DNA from: Microvirga lenta
GTDB lineage: Bacteria; Pseudomonadota; Alphaproteobacteria; Rhizobiales; Beijerinckiaceae
NCBI RefSeq assembly: GCF_020532555.1
Contig: NZ_JAJBBR010000016.1
Location: 1-64,000, forward strand
Length of the DNA stretch: 64,000 bases
Direction: 5' to 3'
The notes beneath the pieces are model-generated. The model worked only from the letters and a program-made list of their open reading frames with translations, did no database searches and was not told the origin of the DNA. The translations under genes were made by a program, and so were the position numbers. Shown piece by piece: positions 51,773 through 61,413 of this stretch. Positions within the stretch are counted from its first letter, which is position 1. Every line of letters starts with the position of its first letter.

Positions 51773-52771
51773 ATGTCGCAAGGCATTACCGTCCAACCGG
51801 GCCAGATCATCGAGCGAATCCTGACCCTGGAACTTGTCCGCGTGACCGAGCGCGCGGCCGTCGCGTCGGCAAGGCTGCGCGGACGCGGCAACGAAAAGGC
51901 CGCCGACCAGGCTGCCGTGGACGCCATGCGCCGGGAGCTCAACAAGCTGCCCATCGACGGCACGGTGGTGATCGGCGAGGGCGAGCGCGACGAGGCGCCG
52001 ATGCTCTTCATCGGCGAGAAGGTGGGCAACAAGCAGGGCCCGAAGGTGGACATCGCCGTCGACCCGCTCGAGGGCACCACGCTCTGCGCTAAGGACATGC
52101 CGGGCTCCATCGCCGTGATGGCCATGGCCGAGGCCGGAACCCTCCTGGCCGCACCCGACGTCTACATGCACAAGATCGCGGTCGGTCCGGGCTATCCGAC
52201 CGGCGTCGTGGATCTGGATGCCCCTCCCGAGGAAAACATCCATAATCTCGCCAAGGCGAAGGGCGTGAAGCCCAATCAGATCACCGCGCTGGTGCTCGAT
52301 CGTCCGCGTCATGCCGACCTGATCGCCGCCATCCGCAAGACCGGCGCCGGCATCCGCCTCATCTCCGACGGCGACGTGGCGGGCGTGATCTTCACGACCA
52401 AGCCGGACGAGACCGGAATCGACATCTATCTCGGCATCGGCGCCGCTCCGGAAGGCGTTCTCGCGGCAGGCGCGCTGCGCTGCATCGGCGGCCAGATGCA
52501 GGCGCGCCTGATCCTCGACACGGAGGAGAAGCGGTCCCGCGCACTCCAGATGGGCGTCACGGATCCTGACCGGAAATACGACATGACCGATCTCGCCCGC
52601 GGCGACGTCATCGTGGCGGCGACCGGCGTCACGGACGGCGCGCTCATCAAGGGCGTGAATTTCGGCAAGGACGTGATCACGACCGAAACCGTCGTGTACC
52701 GCTCCGCGACCGGCACCGTCCGCCGCATCTACGGCGAGCACCGGGAGCTGTCGAAGTTCCATCTGGATTGA
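51773..52771 (+). CDS. glpX: Fructose-1,6-bisphosphatase class II
   Basis: This encodes 332 aa. GlpX motifs are VVIGEGERDEAPMLFIGEKVG, VDIAVDPLEGTTLCAKDMPGSIAVMA, and ISDGDVAGVI with the metal ligands. It removes the C1 phosphate in gluconeogenesis or the Calvin-type cycle. The hom-glpX-recJ order is common in Rhizobiales. Confidence 0.95.
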   Translation: MSQGITVQPGQIIERILTLELVRVTERAAVASARLRGRGNEKAADQAAVDAMRRELNKLPIDGTVVIGEGERDEAPMLFIGEKVGNKQGPKVDIAVDPLEGTTLCAKDMPGSIAVMAMAEAGTLLAAPDVYMHKIAVGPGYPTGVVDLDAPPEENIHNLAKAKGVKPNQITALVLDRPRHADLIAAIRKTGAGIRLISDGDVAGVIFTTKPDETGIDIYLGIGAAPEGVLAAGALRCIGGQMQARLILDTEEKRSRALQMGVTDPDRKYDMTDLARGDVIVAATGVTDGALIKGVNFGKDVITTETVVYRSATGTVRRIYGEHRELSKFHLD

Positions 52772-52779
52772 GCCGCGAA

Positions 52780-52811
52780 CAGGCTCCCCTTCCGCAGGGG
52801 AGCCTGCTTCT
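52780..52811 (+). terminator. Hairpin terminator after glpX
   Basis: A 10-bp stem (52780-52789 with 52797-52806), loop TTCCGCA, is followed by CTTCT only, so it is a moderate terminator. Confidence 0.6.
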
Positions 52812-52865
52812 ATGCCTTGGGCCGGACAAAAGCAGCCGGCACGATTCGCGAAGGGGGCAGTTTCC

Positions 52866-53327
52866 ATGGCCGAGACACAGCAGAACGGAATCCATATACG
52901 TCCCTTCCGTTCCGAGGACCGTCAGGCGTGGGAGCCGCTCTGGCAGGGATACCTTACCTTCTACAAGACGTCGCTGACGCCCGAGGTTACGGAAACGACG
53001 TGGCAGCGGCTTCTCGACCAGGCCGAGCCAATGCACGGGCTTGCCGCTGTTCTCGACGGCAGCGTCGTCGGCATCGTCCATTACCTCTATCATCGCTCCA
53101 CATGGACGGTCGGCAATTATTGCTATCTCCAGGATCTCTTCACCTCCGAGGAGGCGAGGGGCCGGGGCGTCGGGCGGGCCCTGATCGAGGCTGTGTACGA
53201 GAAGGCGCAGGCGGACGGGGCGAGCCGGGTCTACTGGCTGACGCACGAAACGAACACATCCGCACAGGCCCTTTACGAGAAGGTCGCGGCGCGCAGCGGC
53301 TTCATTCAATACCGCAAGGTGTTTTGA
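52866..53327 (+). CDS. GNAT-family N-acetyltransferase
   Basis: This encodes 153 aa from the ATG at 52866 (AGGGGG upstream). The acetyl-CoA site is in EEARGRGVGRALIEAVYEKA, and the final helix/strand region contains SAQALYEKV. Substrate not known. 25 bases separate it from recJ. Confidence 0.87.
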   Translation: MAETQQNGIHIRPFRSEDRQAWEPLWQGYLTFYKTSLTPEVTETTWQRLLDQAEPMHGLAAVLDGSVVGIVHYLYHRSTWTVGNYCYLQDLFTSEEARGRGVGRALIEAVYEKAQADGASRVYWLTHETNTSAQALYEKVAARSGFIQYRKVF

Positions 53328-53352
53328 CCACATTTCGGGTTAATCTCGGCGC

Positions 53353-55164
53353 GTGACCGAATCAGCTCCTCTTCATCTTCCGCGCCCGTTCCTGGGCGTG
53401 AGCAGTTCCGCCCTGGGCCGCACCTGGGTCGAACGATGCACGGCCGCTCAAGGAACCATAGCGCTCGCCATCGCCCAGACCCACGGTCTGGCCGACGTGC
53501 TGGCCCGGGTGCTGGCCGGGCGCGGCGTCGGAATTCACGAAACGCAAGGCTTCCTGAACCCCCGCCTGCGGGATCTCATGCCCGATCCTCACGTCCTCAC
53601 GGACATGGAGAAGGCCGCCTCACGTCTGGCCGACTCGGTGATGCGCCGGGAGAAGGTGGCGATCTTCGGCGATTACGACGTGGATGGGGCCTGCAGCGCG
53701 GCTCTTCTGGCCGAATATCTGCGCAGCTGCGGCGTTCCGTACCTGATCCACATTCCCGACCGGATCACGGAAGGCTACGGGCCCAACGTGGACGCGATCC
53801 GGGGCCTGAAGGAGCAGGGGGCCGAAATTCTCGTCACGGTCGATTGCGGCACCGCCAGCATCGAACCGCTGGCGGAGGCAAAGCGGCTCGGGCTCGATTC
53901 TCTCGTTCTGGATCACCACCAGGCTCCTGCGGAACTGCCGGACGCCCTCGCCATCGTCAATCCGAACCGCCAGGACGACCTTTCCGGCCTCGGGCACCTC
54001 TGCGCGGCCGGCGTCGTCTTCCTGTTCCTGGTTGCGCTGAATCGCTCCTTGCGCGCCAAGGGGTTCTTCAACGGCAGGCCAGAGCCCGATCTCCTGGCGA
54101 GCCTCGACCTGGTCGCCCTGGCCACGGTTGCGGACGTGGTGCCTCTGACCGGCCTGAACCGGGCCTTCGTACGCCAGGGGCTCACGATCATGCGCAGCCG
54201 GCGCCGTGCCGGCCTGGCGGCGCTGTTCGACGCGGCCGGCTTGGCCGGTGCCCCGGAATGCTGGCATCTCGGCTACCTCGTCGGCCCCCGCATCAATGCG
54301 GGCGGACGCATCGGCGACGCCGCACTCGGGTCGAAGCTTCTTCTCACGGAGGATCCCTCGCAGGCCGCGCAGCTTGCAGCCGAACTCGACCGGCTGAACC
54401 GGGAGCGGCAGGCCATCGAAGTGGCGGCCGTCGCGGATGCCGAGGCGCAGGCCCTGTTCGCCATGGAGCGGGCTCCGGACCTGCCGGTGGTGATCACGGC
54501 CTCGCCGGAATGGCATCCGGGCGTCGTCGGGCTGATCGCGGCCCGGACGAAGGAGCGCTTCCGGAGGCCCGCCTTCGCGTTCACCCTCAATTCCGACGGG
54601 ACGGCCACCGGCTCCGGCCGTTCGGTCCCCGGCGTGGATCTCGGGTCCGTGGTGAGGGCGGCCGTGGATGCCGGTCTCGCCATCAAGGGAGGCGGCCACA
54701 CCATGGCGGCCGGGGTCACGATCCTGGCCGCCGAGCTGGAACGTTTCCGCGCCTATGTCAGCGAGAGGTTGGCCGATCCTGTCAGCACCGTCCGTCTCAA
54801 CGATCATTTCCCGGTCGATGCCACCCTGACCGCCGGCGGGGCCCAGCCCAGCCTTGTCGCTGCCCTGGAGCGGGCAGGGCCGTTCGGCTCGGGGCAGCCG
54901 GAACCGGTTTTCGTCTTTCCCCAGCATCGTCTCGTCGAGGCGCGGGAGGTCGGCAGCGGCGGCCATGTCCGCGTGAAGCTGCGTGGCGGCGACGGGTCCA
55001 TGATCGGGGGAATCGCCTTTCGGGCCGCCGGGCAGCCCCTGGGCATCGCACTCTCAAATGCCATCGGGAACAGCCTCCACGTGGCCGGGACCCTGTCGGT
55101 CGACCGGTGGGGTGGAAACGAAAAAGTCGAGCTTCGCCTCATGGATGCGGCAAAGCCGGAATAA
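53353..55164 (+). CDS. recJ: Single-stranded-DNA exonuclease RecJ
   Basis: This encodes 603 aa with a GTG start. A 5'-3' ssDNA exonuclease for recombination and mismatch repair. DHH domain motifs are FGDYDVDGACSAALL, VTVDCGTAS and VLDHHQ; the DHHA1 domain has SGRSVPGVDLG and KGGGHTMAAGVT. The C-terminal OB domain (GHVRVKLRGGDG) is complete. Confidence 0.95.
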   Translation: MTESAPLHLPRPFLGVSSSALGRTWVERCTAAQGTIALAIAQTHGLADVLARVLAGRGVGIHETQGFLNPRLRDLMPDPHVLTDMEKAASRLADSVMRREKVAIFGDYDVDGACSAALLAEYLRSCGVPYLIHIPDRITEGYGPNVDAIRGLKEQGAEILVTVDCGTASIEPLAEAKRLGLDSLVLDHHQAPAELPDALAIVNPNRQDDLSGLGHLCAAGVVFLFLVALNRSLRAKGFFNGRPEPDLLASLDLVALATVADVVPLTGLNRAFVRQGLTIMRSRRRAGLAALFDAAGLAGAPECWHLGYLVGPRINAGGRIGDAALGSKLLLTEDPSQAAQLAAELDRLNRERQAIEVAAVADAEAQALFAMERAPDLPVVITASPEWHPGVVGLIAARTKERFRRPAFAFTLNSDGTATGSGRSVPGVDLGSVVRAAVDAGLAIKGGGHTMAAGVTILAAELERFRAYVSERLADPVSTVRLNDHFPVDATLTAGGAQPSLVAALERAGPFGSGQPEPVFVFPQHRLVEAREVGSGGHVRVKLRGGDGSMIGGIAFRAAGQPLGIALSNAIGNSLHVAGTLSVDRWGGNEKVELRLMDAAKPE

Positions 55165-55240
55165 GTGCTCCTTTAGCGCTTGCCGTGCGGAAAGAACCCA
55201 TCTATATGTCCGCCCACTTCGGCGGCATTGCCCCGATCAA

Positions 55241-55315
55241 GCGGCCTTCGTCTATCGGTTAGGACACCAGCCTTTCACGCTGGGAAGAGGGGTTCGATTC
55301 CCCTAGGCCGCGCCA
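55241..55315 (+). tRNA. tRNA-Glu (TTC)
   Basis: A 7-bp acceptor stem (GCGGCCT with AGGCCGC) with discriminator G and encoded CCA, anticodon TTC at 55274-55276, and a T arm with TTCGATT give a full cloverleaf of 75 bases. Confidence 0.95.
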
Positions 55316-55423
55316 CCCCTGATCCTCAAAAATATCTCTTTGAATCGCCCGGACGGGAACTAAGCTAGGTTTCCTCCATTCGTGGGTGATATCGATCTTA
55401 CCCCCTTCCGACGCTGGACTTTC

Positions 55424-55651
55424 ATGCCGCGCTTTTTCTTCAATATCCGGGACGGCTACGACCTCGACGAGGACGAGGAGGGAATCGAGCTGCCCGACCT
55501 CGAAGCTGCCCGAGCCGAGGCGCTCGCGACCGTGGAGGAGCTCCGCGATCAACTGACGGATGCCGGCAATATCGAGCTCGAAATCACCGACGAGACGGGG
55601 CGGCGCCTCCTGACGGTGCCGTTCTTCCGTGGCCGGGGCGGTCGGCGCTGA
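55424..55651 (+). CDS. DUF6894 family protein
   Basis: This encodes 75 aa. It starts with MPRFFFNIRDGYDLDEDEEGIELPDLEAARAEAL, the family signature, and has ITDETGRRLLTVPF at the end. The ATG at 55424 is preferred over the 14-residue longer frame. A cytoplasmic protein of unknown role; compare 8442-8675. Confidence 0.82.
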   Translation: MPRFFFNIRDGYDLDEDEEGIELPDLEAARAEALATVEELRDQLTDAGNIELEITDETGRRLLTVPFFRGRGGRR

Positions 55652-55663
55652 GCGACGCCGGCT

Positions 55664-56659
55664 CTAGGGAGCCGGAGCCTGTTCGAAGGCCCTGAACGCC
55701 TCGCGCTTGAGGGCTGCCGGCTCTTCGAGATAGCGCGGCGAGTGGTGAAAGACGTTGAGCTCCCTGACCCGTGCCTTCAAGGCCAGCTCGCCCGCCTGCC
55801 GCGCAGTCAGGTGCTTGGAAGCCGAGGCGAGGGCATGGTCGCGATCCAGAAAAACGGCCTCGATGAAAAGCTGGTCGGCCTCGCGTGCGAGAGACAGGAT
55901 CTTGTCCCGGTTTTCCTCCGTGAATGCCGCATCGGTCACATAGGTGACGACTTGGCCCGGCCCGACGAAGAAGAGCCTGTCGACGAGGTCCCTCAGAACG
56001 ATGCTCCCCACGCCCGGCACCGGAACCTCGGCATCCTGAACGCCTGAGCGGATCAAGGTTTTCGCTTCGCTGAGCCAGGGCCCCTTCGGCAGCCCGAGGC
56101 CTTCGAGAACCCCGCGGCGGACATTCACGCGCAGGGTTTCCCTCAGGCTGAAGGCCAGAGAGGCGATGCCGTGATCGAGCGCGGCGGCTTCGATGTGGAA
56201 GTCGTCTTCCTTCAGGACGACACGCTCCGGAAGGTCAGGACAGGCCACCTCGTCGCGCTTGAAGACATCTCGGGCCCTGAAGATTGCAGCGCGGTGCACC
56301 CGCGCATCCCGGAACTCGCTCACGTGAAGCCAGAAATCCACGGAGGTTTCGTCGAGGAGATTCCAGGTGAAGCCCTGGAGCCTGTGCTCGACGCGGTCGA
56401 TGAAACCCGGCGGGCCGAGCAGATGGAGCGGGCCCGGACGATGGAGACACAGGCGCAAGAGCCGGTCGAAGCCCGCGAAGTGATCCACATGCGTGTGCGA
56501 CACGAAGACGTGGCTGACGCGCATGAGCTCGCGCGAGGAGAGGGGCGTCAGATCGCCCAGGTCGAACAGGATCGCCCGGCGACCGTAGCGGAAATCGATA
56601 TAGAGTCCTGGGTCGTCGAAAGGGCCATTGATCAGCCGTGGTTGGACCAGCCAGCTCAT
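55664..56659 (-). CDS. Metallo-beta-lactamase-fold hydrolase (RNase Z-like)
   Basis: This encodes 331 aa. The ATG at 56659 overlaps the aldolase stop (ATGA). The zinc motif HxHxDH is SHTHVDHFAGFDRLL. VTYVTDAAFTEENRDKI supplies the later Asp, and ELNVFHHSPRY a downstream His. It resembles RNase Z, which trims tRNA 3' ends, yet is longer in the middle and lacks a clear exosite, so another MBL phosphodiesterase is possible. Confidence 0.82.
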   Translation of the reverse strand: MSWLVQPRLINGPFDDPGLYIDFRYGRRAILFDLGDLTPLSSRELMRVSHVFVSHTHVDHFAGFDRLLRLCLHRPGPLHLLGPPGFIDRVEHRLQGFTWNLLDETSVDFWLHVSEFRDARVHRAAIFRARDVFKRDEVACPDLPERVVLKEDDFHIEAAALDHGIASLAFSLRETLRVNVRRGVLEGLGLPKGPWLSEAKTLIRSGVQDAEVPVPGVGSIVLRDLVDRLFFVGPGQVVTYVTDAAFTEENRDKILSLAREADQLFIEAVFLDRDHALASASKHLTARQAGELALKARVRELNVFHHSPRYLEEPAALKREAFRAFEQAPAP

Positions 56660-57267
56660 CCGGTCCGCAGGCCGCGCCAGGCGGCGGCGAAGTCGTCCGC
56701 ATTCCGTCGGATGTCCTCGACGGACATGCTCGGCGTGAACAGGGCAGAACCCAGCCCGAAACCGTCGGCGCCGGCTTGAACGTAGGCTTTCATCGTGTCG
56801 GGCCTGATGCCGCCGACGGGAATCACGATGGCGTCCTTGGGCAGAACGGCTCGCCATGCCTTAACGACAGCCGGAGGCGTCGCCTCGGCCGGAAAGATCT
56901 TGATGCCGTCGGCGCCCGCCTTCAGGGCGGCGAAAGCCTCGGTCGGTGTCGCGACGCCGGGGGTGCAGATGAGACGAAGCTCCTTGGCGCGCTTGATCAC
57001 GTCCGTGTCCGCGTGCGGCATCACGATCAGCTTTCCGCCGGCGTCGAGGACGCCGTTGACCAGATCCGGCTCGAGCACCGTGCCGGCCCCGACGAGGACA
57101 TCCTGCGGCAGGGTCTTCGCCATGATCTCGATGCTGCGGAAGGGCTCCGGCGAGTTCAGGGGGACCTCGATGATCCGGAAACCGGCTTCGACCAGGGCAT
57201 GGCCGACCCGCTCGGCATTCTCGGGCTTGAGGCCCCTGAGGATCGCGATCAGGGGCAGGCCGGTCAT
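56656..57267 (-). CDS. KDPGal / KDPG aldolase (DgoA-type)
   Basis: This encodes 203 aa. ATG 57267 was chosen because GLPLIAILRGLKPEN begins the conserved fold; a start at 57294 abuts its ribosome site. It cleaves 2-dehydro-3-deoxy-6-phosphogalactonate (or gluconate) to pyruvate and glyceraldehyde 3-phosphate. Glu in FRIIEVPLNS, GAGTVLEPDLV, and Lys in DGIKIFPAEAT (Schiff base) are present. It overlaps the MBL gene. Confidence 0.88.
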   Translation of the reverse strand: MTGLPLIAILRGLKPENAERVGHALVEAGFRIIEVPLNSPEPFRSIEIMAKTLPQDVLVGAGTVLEPDLVNGVLDAGGKLIVMPHADTDVIKRAKELRLICTPGVATPTEAFAALKAGADGIKIFPAEATPPAVVKAWRAVLPKDAIVIPVGGIRPDTMKAYVQAGADGFGLGSALFTPSMSVEDIRRNADDFAAAWRGLRTG

Positions 57268-57502
57268 GAAATCCCGCAATATCAAGGTAAGCATCCCTCT
57301 CGTTCGGCTCGGACGGCAGACGTTGGTGCCAATCTATCCCCACCCCCGTCAACTCGTCCGCCGGCTTTTGGTTTGACGGGCTGGGAGCGGATGGAACGGT
57401 CAAGCATGGAATTGCCTCCATCCCCGGTGGTACGATAAGACGCGCCAGTCTCCCGCGGCTCCCACGGATCCCTGACGGGCGCCTATAGTGTCGAGAGGGA
57501 AC

Positions 57503-58024
57503 ATGAAGTCGCCTGCGAAGCCGCTCAGCCGCAACGTCAAGGACACCCTCGACCGGATCGACCTTTCGATTCTCGAAGCGCTTCGGCACAGCGGGCGCAT
57601 GACCTATCAGGCGCTGTCCGAGCGGGTGGGGCTGTCCGCCCGGCCTTGCCTGGAGCGGGTGAAGCGTCTCGAACAGAAGGGCGTCATTCGCGGCTACACG
57701 GTCCTGGTGGAGCCCTCGGCCCTGGGGCACGACATCATCGCGCTCGCCGGAATCAGTATGCGCGATCCCTCGGCTGCGGCCCGGCAGCGCCTGGAGCGGG
57801 CACTGATCGCCCACACGGCCGTGGTCGAACTTCAGGTCGTGAACGGGGAATACGACTATATCGCCCGCATCGTTGCGCCGTCGCTTGCGGAATACGAGGC
57901 GCTGACCGATGCCTTCCTGGCCGATCCGAGCTTCGGAATCGGCCGCATCCACACCACCTTCGTCCTGAAGACTCTCAAGAGCTTCGAGGGCTATCCGGTC
58001 ATGAACAGCCGGGATCGTGCCTAA
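57503..58024 (+). CDS. Lrp/AsnC-family regulator of arginine catabolism (inferred)
   Basis: This encodes 173 aa. GAGGGA precedes the ATG at 57503. HTH (RIDLSILEALRHSGRMTYQALSERVGLSARPCLERVKRLE) precedes the RAM ligand domain (EYDYIARIVAPSLAEYEAL). It lies just upstream of the ornithine aminotransferase gene in the same direction, so control of these genes by an amino acid such as arginine is inferred. Confidence 0.88.
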   Translation: MKSPAKPLSRNVKDTLDRIDLSILEALRHSGRMTYQALSERVGLSARPCLERVKRLEQKGVIRGYTVLVEPSALGHDIIALAGISMRDPSAAARQRLERALIAHTAVVELQVVNGEYDYIARIVAPSLAEYEALTDAFLADPSFGIGRIHTTFVLKTLKSFEGYPVMNSRDRA

Positions 58025-58116
58025 GGGGCGCCCGAACGACAGAATAGGCTGTTCCCTCCACGGATTTTGACGCCAACGGGATCGAGGCCTTTCTAAGCTT
58101 ATCCATGGAGGAACCC

Positions 58117-59316
58117 ATGGACTGCATCACGCTCGAAAAGAAGGTCACCGCCGCAAACTACGATCCGCTGCCCGTCGTCCTGAGAGACGCCAAGGGCGTG
58201 TGGGCGACCGACACGCAGGGGCGGCGCTACCTGGATATGATGAGCGCCTATTCGGCGGTCAGCCTGGGACACGCCCATCCCCGCATTCTGAAGGCCATGG
58301 CGGAGCAGGCAGCAAAGCTTGCCGTCACCAGCAGGGCCTATCACACCGAACTTCTCGGCCCCTTCCTGGAGAAGCTGGTCCAGGTGACCGGCCTCGACAT
58401 GGCTCTGCCCATGAATACGGGCGCCGAAGCCGTCGAGACCGCCATCAAGGCCGCCCGCCGCTGGGGCTATCGCTTCAAGAAAGTTCCGAAGGACCGGGCG
58501 GAAATCATTGTTGCGGAAGACAATTTCCATGGCCGTACGACGACCATCGTCGGCTTTTCCTCGGATGCGTCCTACCGGGAGGATTTCGGACCCTTCGCGG
58601 GCGGCTTCAAGCTCGTTCCATTCGGGAATGTTCAGGCGATTGCCGACGCCATCACCGAGAACACCTGTGCCGTTCTGATCGAACCCATCCAGGGCGAGGC
58701 GGGAATCGTGGTGCCGCCGGAGGGCTATCTGCGCGAGCTTCGCGCCCTCTGTGACAGGTATAATGTTCTGCTGATCCTGGACGAGGTGCAATCCGGCCTG
58801 GGCCGAACCGGACGCTGGTTCGCGCATCAGCACGAGGACATCCGGCCCGATGGCCTGATCCTCGGAAAGGCCCTCGGCGGCGGGGTCTATCCCGTCTCGG
58901 CCTTCGTGGGCACCCGCGAACTGATGAGCGTCTTCGATCCCGGCTCTCACGGCTCCACCTTCGGCGGCAATGCCCTGGCGGCAAGGATCGGATTGGAAGC
59001 TCTTGCCGTTATCGAGGAGGAGCGCCTCGTCGAGCGGAGCGCCGAGATGGGCGACTATCTCCTGGCGAGGCTCCGGGAGATGCGGAGCAACATCGTGAAG
59101 GAGGTCCGTGGAAGGGGCCTCTGGGTCGGCGTGGAGGTCGACACGAGCGTCGTCTCCGCCCGAGCCGTCTGCGACGCGCTTTTGGCCCATGGGGTCCTTT
59201 CGAAAGACACCCACGGCACCGTGCTGCGCTTCGCACCGCCCCTCACGATCAGCCGCGAGGAGATCGATTGGGGAATGGAACGTATCGAGCGGGTTTTCGC
59301 CCGCGCCATTCATTGA
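58117..59316 (+). CDS. rocD: Ornithine aminotransferase
   Basis: This encodes 399 aa. GGAGGAACCC before the ATG at 58117 settles the start over 58105. It converts ornithine to glutamate semialdehyde. Class III aminotransferase motifs: MNTGAEAVETAIKAARRWGY, LILDEVQSGLGRTG and GKALGGGVYPVSA with the PLP Lys. The length and YLDMMSAYSAVSLGHAHP fit OAT. Confidence 0.92.
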   Translation: MDCITLEKKVTAANYDPLPVVLRDAKGVWATDTQGRRYLDMMSAYSAVSLGHAHPRILKAMAEQAAKLAVTSRAYHTELLGPFLEKLVQVTGLDMALPMNTGAEAVETAIKAARRWGYRFKKVPKDRAEIIVAEDNFHGRTTTIVGFSSDASYREDFGPFAGGFKLVPFGNVQAIADAITENTCAVLIEPIQGEAGIVVPPEGYLRELRALCDRYNVLLILDEVQSGLGRTGRWFAHQHEDIRPDGLILGKALGGGVYPVSAFVGTRELMSVFDPGSHGSTFGGNALAARIGLEALAVIEEERLVERSAEMGDYLLARLREMRSNIVKEVRGRGLWVGVEVDTSVVSARAVCDALLAHGVLSKDTHGTVLRFAPPLTISREEIDWGMERIERVFARAIH

Positions 59317-59334
59317 ACCGAAGGACCGGATTTC

Positions 59335-60372
59335 ATGGCTCAGAACCTGAAAAAGAAGGTGGACCAACCAAGCAGGGCGGAGCGTCTGGAGGCCTACCAG
59401 CCGCTCTCCGGAATGGTGGTGCCGCGCTTCGCCGGCATCTCCACCTTCATGCGGCTGCCCTATCTCGCCCCCACGCAGGCGCCGGGGGAGATCGACATCG
59501 CGCTCCTGGGCATTCCGTTCGACGGCGCGACCACGAATAGGCCGGGCACGCGACTGGGGCCGCGGCAGGTTCGGGAGGCTTCCTCGCTCATGCGCCTCGT
59601 GAACTACGGCACACTGGTGGCGCCCTACGACCTTTGCGCCTGCGCGGACGTGGGCGACGTTCCGGTCAATCCCATCGACGTGCAGGATACCCTGCGGCGC
59701 ATCGAGGCGGAGGTGTCCTACCTGCATCAGGGCGGCGTGACGCCCCTGTCCATCGGCGGCGACCACATCATCTCCTATCCGATCCTGCGCGCCCTGGGCG
59801 GCTCACAGCCTCTCGGGATGATCCATATCGATGCGCACAGCGACACCGGCGACACCTATTTCGGCGGTCAGAAGCTCACGCACGGCACCCCGTTCCGCCG
59901 GGCGATCGAGGATGGCGTGCTCGATCCCAAGCGCATGGTGCAGATCGGCATCCGCGGCACGATGTATTCCGCCGACGAGCGCGATTGGGCGCTCGAGCAG
60001 GGGATCCGCATCATCGACATGGAAGAGGTGGTGGAGAAGGGGATTCCCTATGCCATCGCCGAGGCCCGCCGGGTCGTCGGTACGGGGCCGACCTACTTCA
60101 CCTTCGACATCGACTCCATCGATCCGGCCTTCGCGCCCGGCACCGGAACGCCGGAGATCGGCGGCTTCACGAGCCGTGAGGCCCTCCAGCTCGTGCGCGG
60201 GTTCCGCCATCTCAACCTGGTCGGCGCGGACATGGTCGAAGTCTCGCCGCCCCTCGACCAGTCGGGCGGCACCGCGCTGGTGGGCGCCTCCATCGCCTTC
60301 GAGCTCCTGTGCCTCCTGGCCGAGGCTCGCTCCGAGCGCGGCGAAACGCGCCTGAACGTGGTCGGCTCTTAA
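59335..60372 (+). CDS. Arginase/agmatinase-family ureohydrolase
   Basis: This encodes 345 aa. The binuclear Mn site is complete: GGDHI, IDAHSDTGD and FDIDSIDPAFAPGTGTPE. An N-terminal extension of 50 residues is present. It lies 18 bases after rocD, so arginase (arginine to ornithine and urea) is favoured. The sequence is also agmatinase-like (GIPFDGATTNRPGTRLGPRQVREAS); guanidinobutyrase is possible. Confidence 0.85.
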   Translation: MAQNLKKKVDQPSRAERLEAYQPLSGMVVPRFAGISTFMRLPYLAPTQAPGEIDIALLGIPFDGATTNRPGTRLGPRQVREASSLMRLVNYGTLVAPYDLCACADVGDVPVNPIDVQDTLRRIEAEVSYLHQGGVTPLSIGGDHIISYPILRALGGSQPLGMIHIDAHSDTGDTYFGGQKLTHGTPFRRAIEDGVLDPKRMVQIGIRGTMYSADERDWALEQGIRIIDMEEVVEKGIPYAIAEARRVVGTGPTYFTFDIDSIDPAFAPGTGTPEIGGFTSREALQLVRGFRHLNLVGADMVEVSPPLDQSGGTALVGASIAFELLCLLAEARSERGETRLNVVGS

Positions 60373-61343
60373 GGAGCTCTCCGCAGGCATTGCTGCGCGG
60401 CCCTTGAAACCCGGGTCCTGTCCTCGGCATCGACATTGTTGCCGAGGATCTTCTGCCAGACATCCGTCTGCCGCAGGTTGTCCACGATGCAGGAGCACAT
60501 CGAGCGGCAAAGGGCCGGCTGCCCGTTCTGCTGAACGCAGTTCGCTTCGCACTCCGCCAGGAAGGGCCGGGCTTCCGCCGCCGGGTTGGGGCCGACGATC
60601 TGGAGCACCCCATAGAGGATCCCCAACAGCACGATCTGGTGGATCAGATAGATGGGCAGGCTCTTGCGCCCGGCCCAGACGAGGCCCCTGGACAGCCCGT
60701 TCTCCGCACGCCAGCGGGCAAGCCCCATCGTCTCCTTGAGCGGGAGAAGGACCTTTCCGGCGGCGACGCCGATCAGCACCATTCCGAACCAGGGAAAGAT
60801 CGGAACGTAATCGTTGGTGACGGGCTCCTCGGCGCCAAGGCCGAGCCAGTCGAGCCACGGGTGGTCGAGGGCCGGACTGGTGAAGAGCGCCGGAGCCGCC
60901 AGGCAGAAGATCGCCGCCAGGAACGTGAGAGCGGGATGGAGCCTCAGGAAGGGCAGGGCGAGCACGCTCGACACGGCGATGCAGTGCAGGATGCCGAAGA
61001 AGATGTAGCTCTGGGGAAAGGCGAAGAACGTCGCCAGGGTGATCGCCAGGGCTGCGCCTCCCACCCGCATCAGCCGCCGGAGAAACGAAATGCCGCGGAA
61101 GCCCTGGACATGAGCCAGGGCGAGCCCGACCCCCGCCAGCAACAGGAAGGACCCTGCGATGGCGCGCGCGAACCAACGCCAGGCCGGAACCTGGAGGATG
61201 TTCGTCTCGATCAGCTTGAGGAAGCTCAGATCCCAGCTGAAGTGGTAGACGATCATGGCGCAGATCGCGACACCGCGGGCAACGTCGATGGCGTCCCACC
61301 TTTGGGAGGCGACGGCATGGGCCTGAATGCTTCGAGCGGTCAC
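60369..61343 (-). CDS. DUF1624 membrane protein with Cys-rich tail
   Basis: This encodes 324 aa, GTG start with GGAAGAC upstream. About eight helices with RWDAIDVARGVAICAMIVYHFSWDLSF at the N-terminus and LPIYLIHQ near the end fit the heparan-alpha-glucosaminide acyltransferase-like group. Residues from 255 on (FLAECEANCVQQNG, CRSMCSC, QQCLRR) form a soluble Cys-rich segment that is not part of the usual family. The stop overlaps the arginase stop. Confidence 0.82.
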   Translation of the reverse strand: MTARSIQAHAVASQRWDAIDVARGVAICAMIVYHFSWDLSFLKLIETNILQVPAWRWFARAIAGSFLLLAGVGLALAHVQGFRGISFLRRLMRVGGAALAITLATFFAFPQSYIFFGILHCIAVSSVLALPFLRLHPALTFLAAIFCLAAPALFTSPALDHPWLDWLGLGAEEPVTNDYVPIFPWFGMVLIGVAAGKVLLPLKETMGLARWRAENGLSRGLVWAGRKSLPIYLIHQIVLLGILYGVLQIVGPNPAAEARPFLAECEANCVQQNGQPALCRSMCSCIVDNLRQTDVWQKILGNNVDAEDRTRVSRAAQQCLRRAP

Positions 61344-61413
61344 GTCTTCCGGTCCGTTGATCCTGGGGCGGGGAGAGTGTGACGTCTCCGGCGCTCCTTC
61401 CTATATAAGCTTC

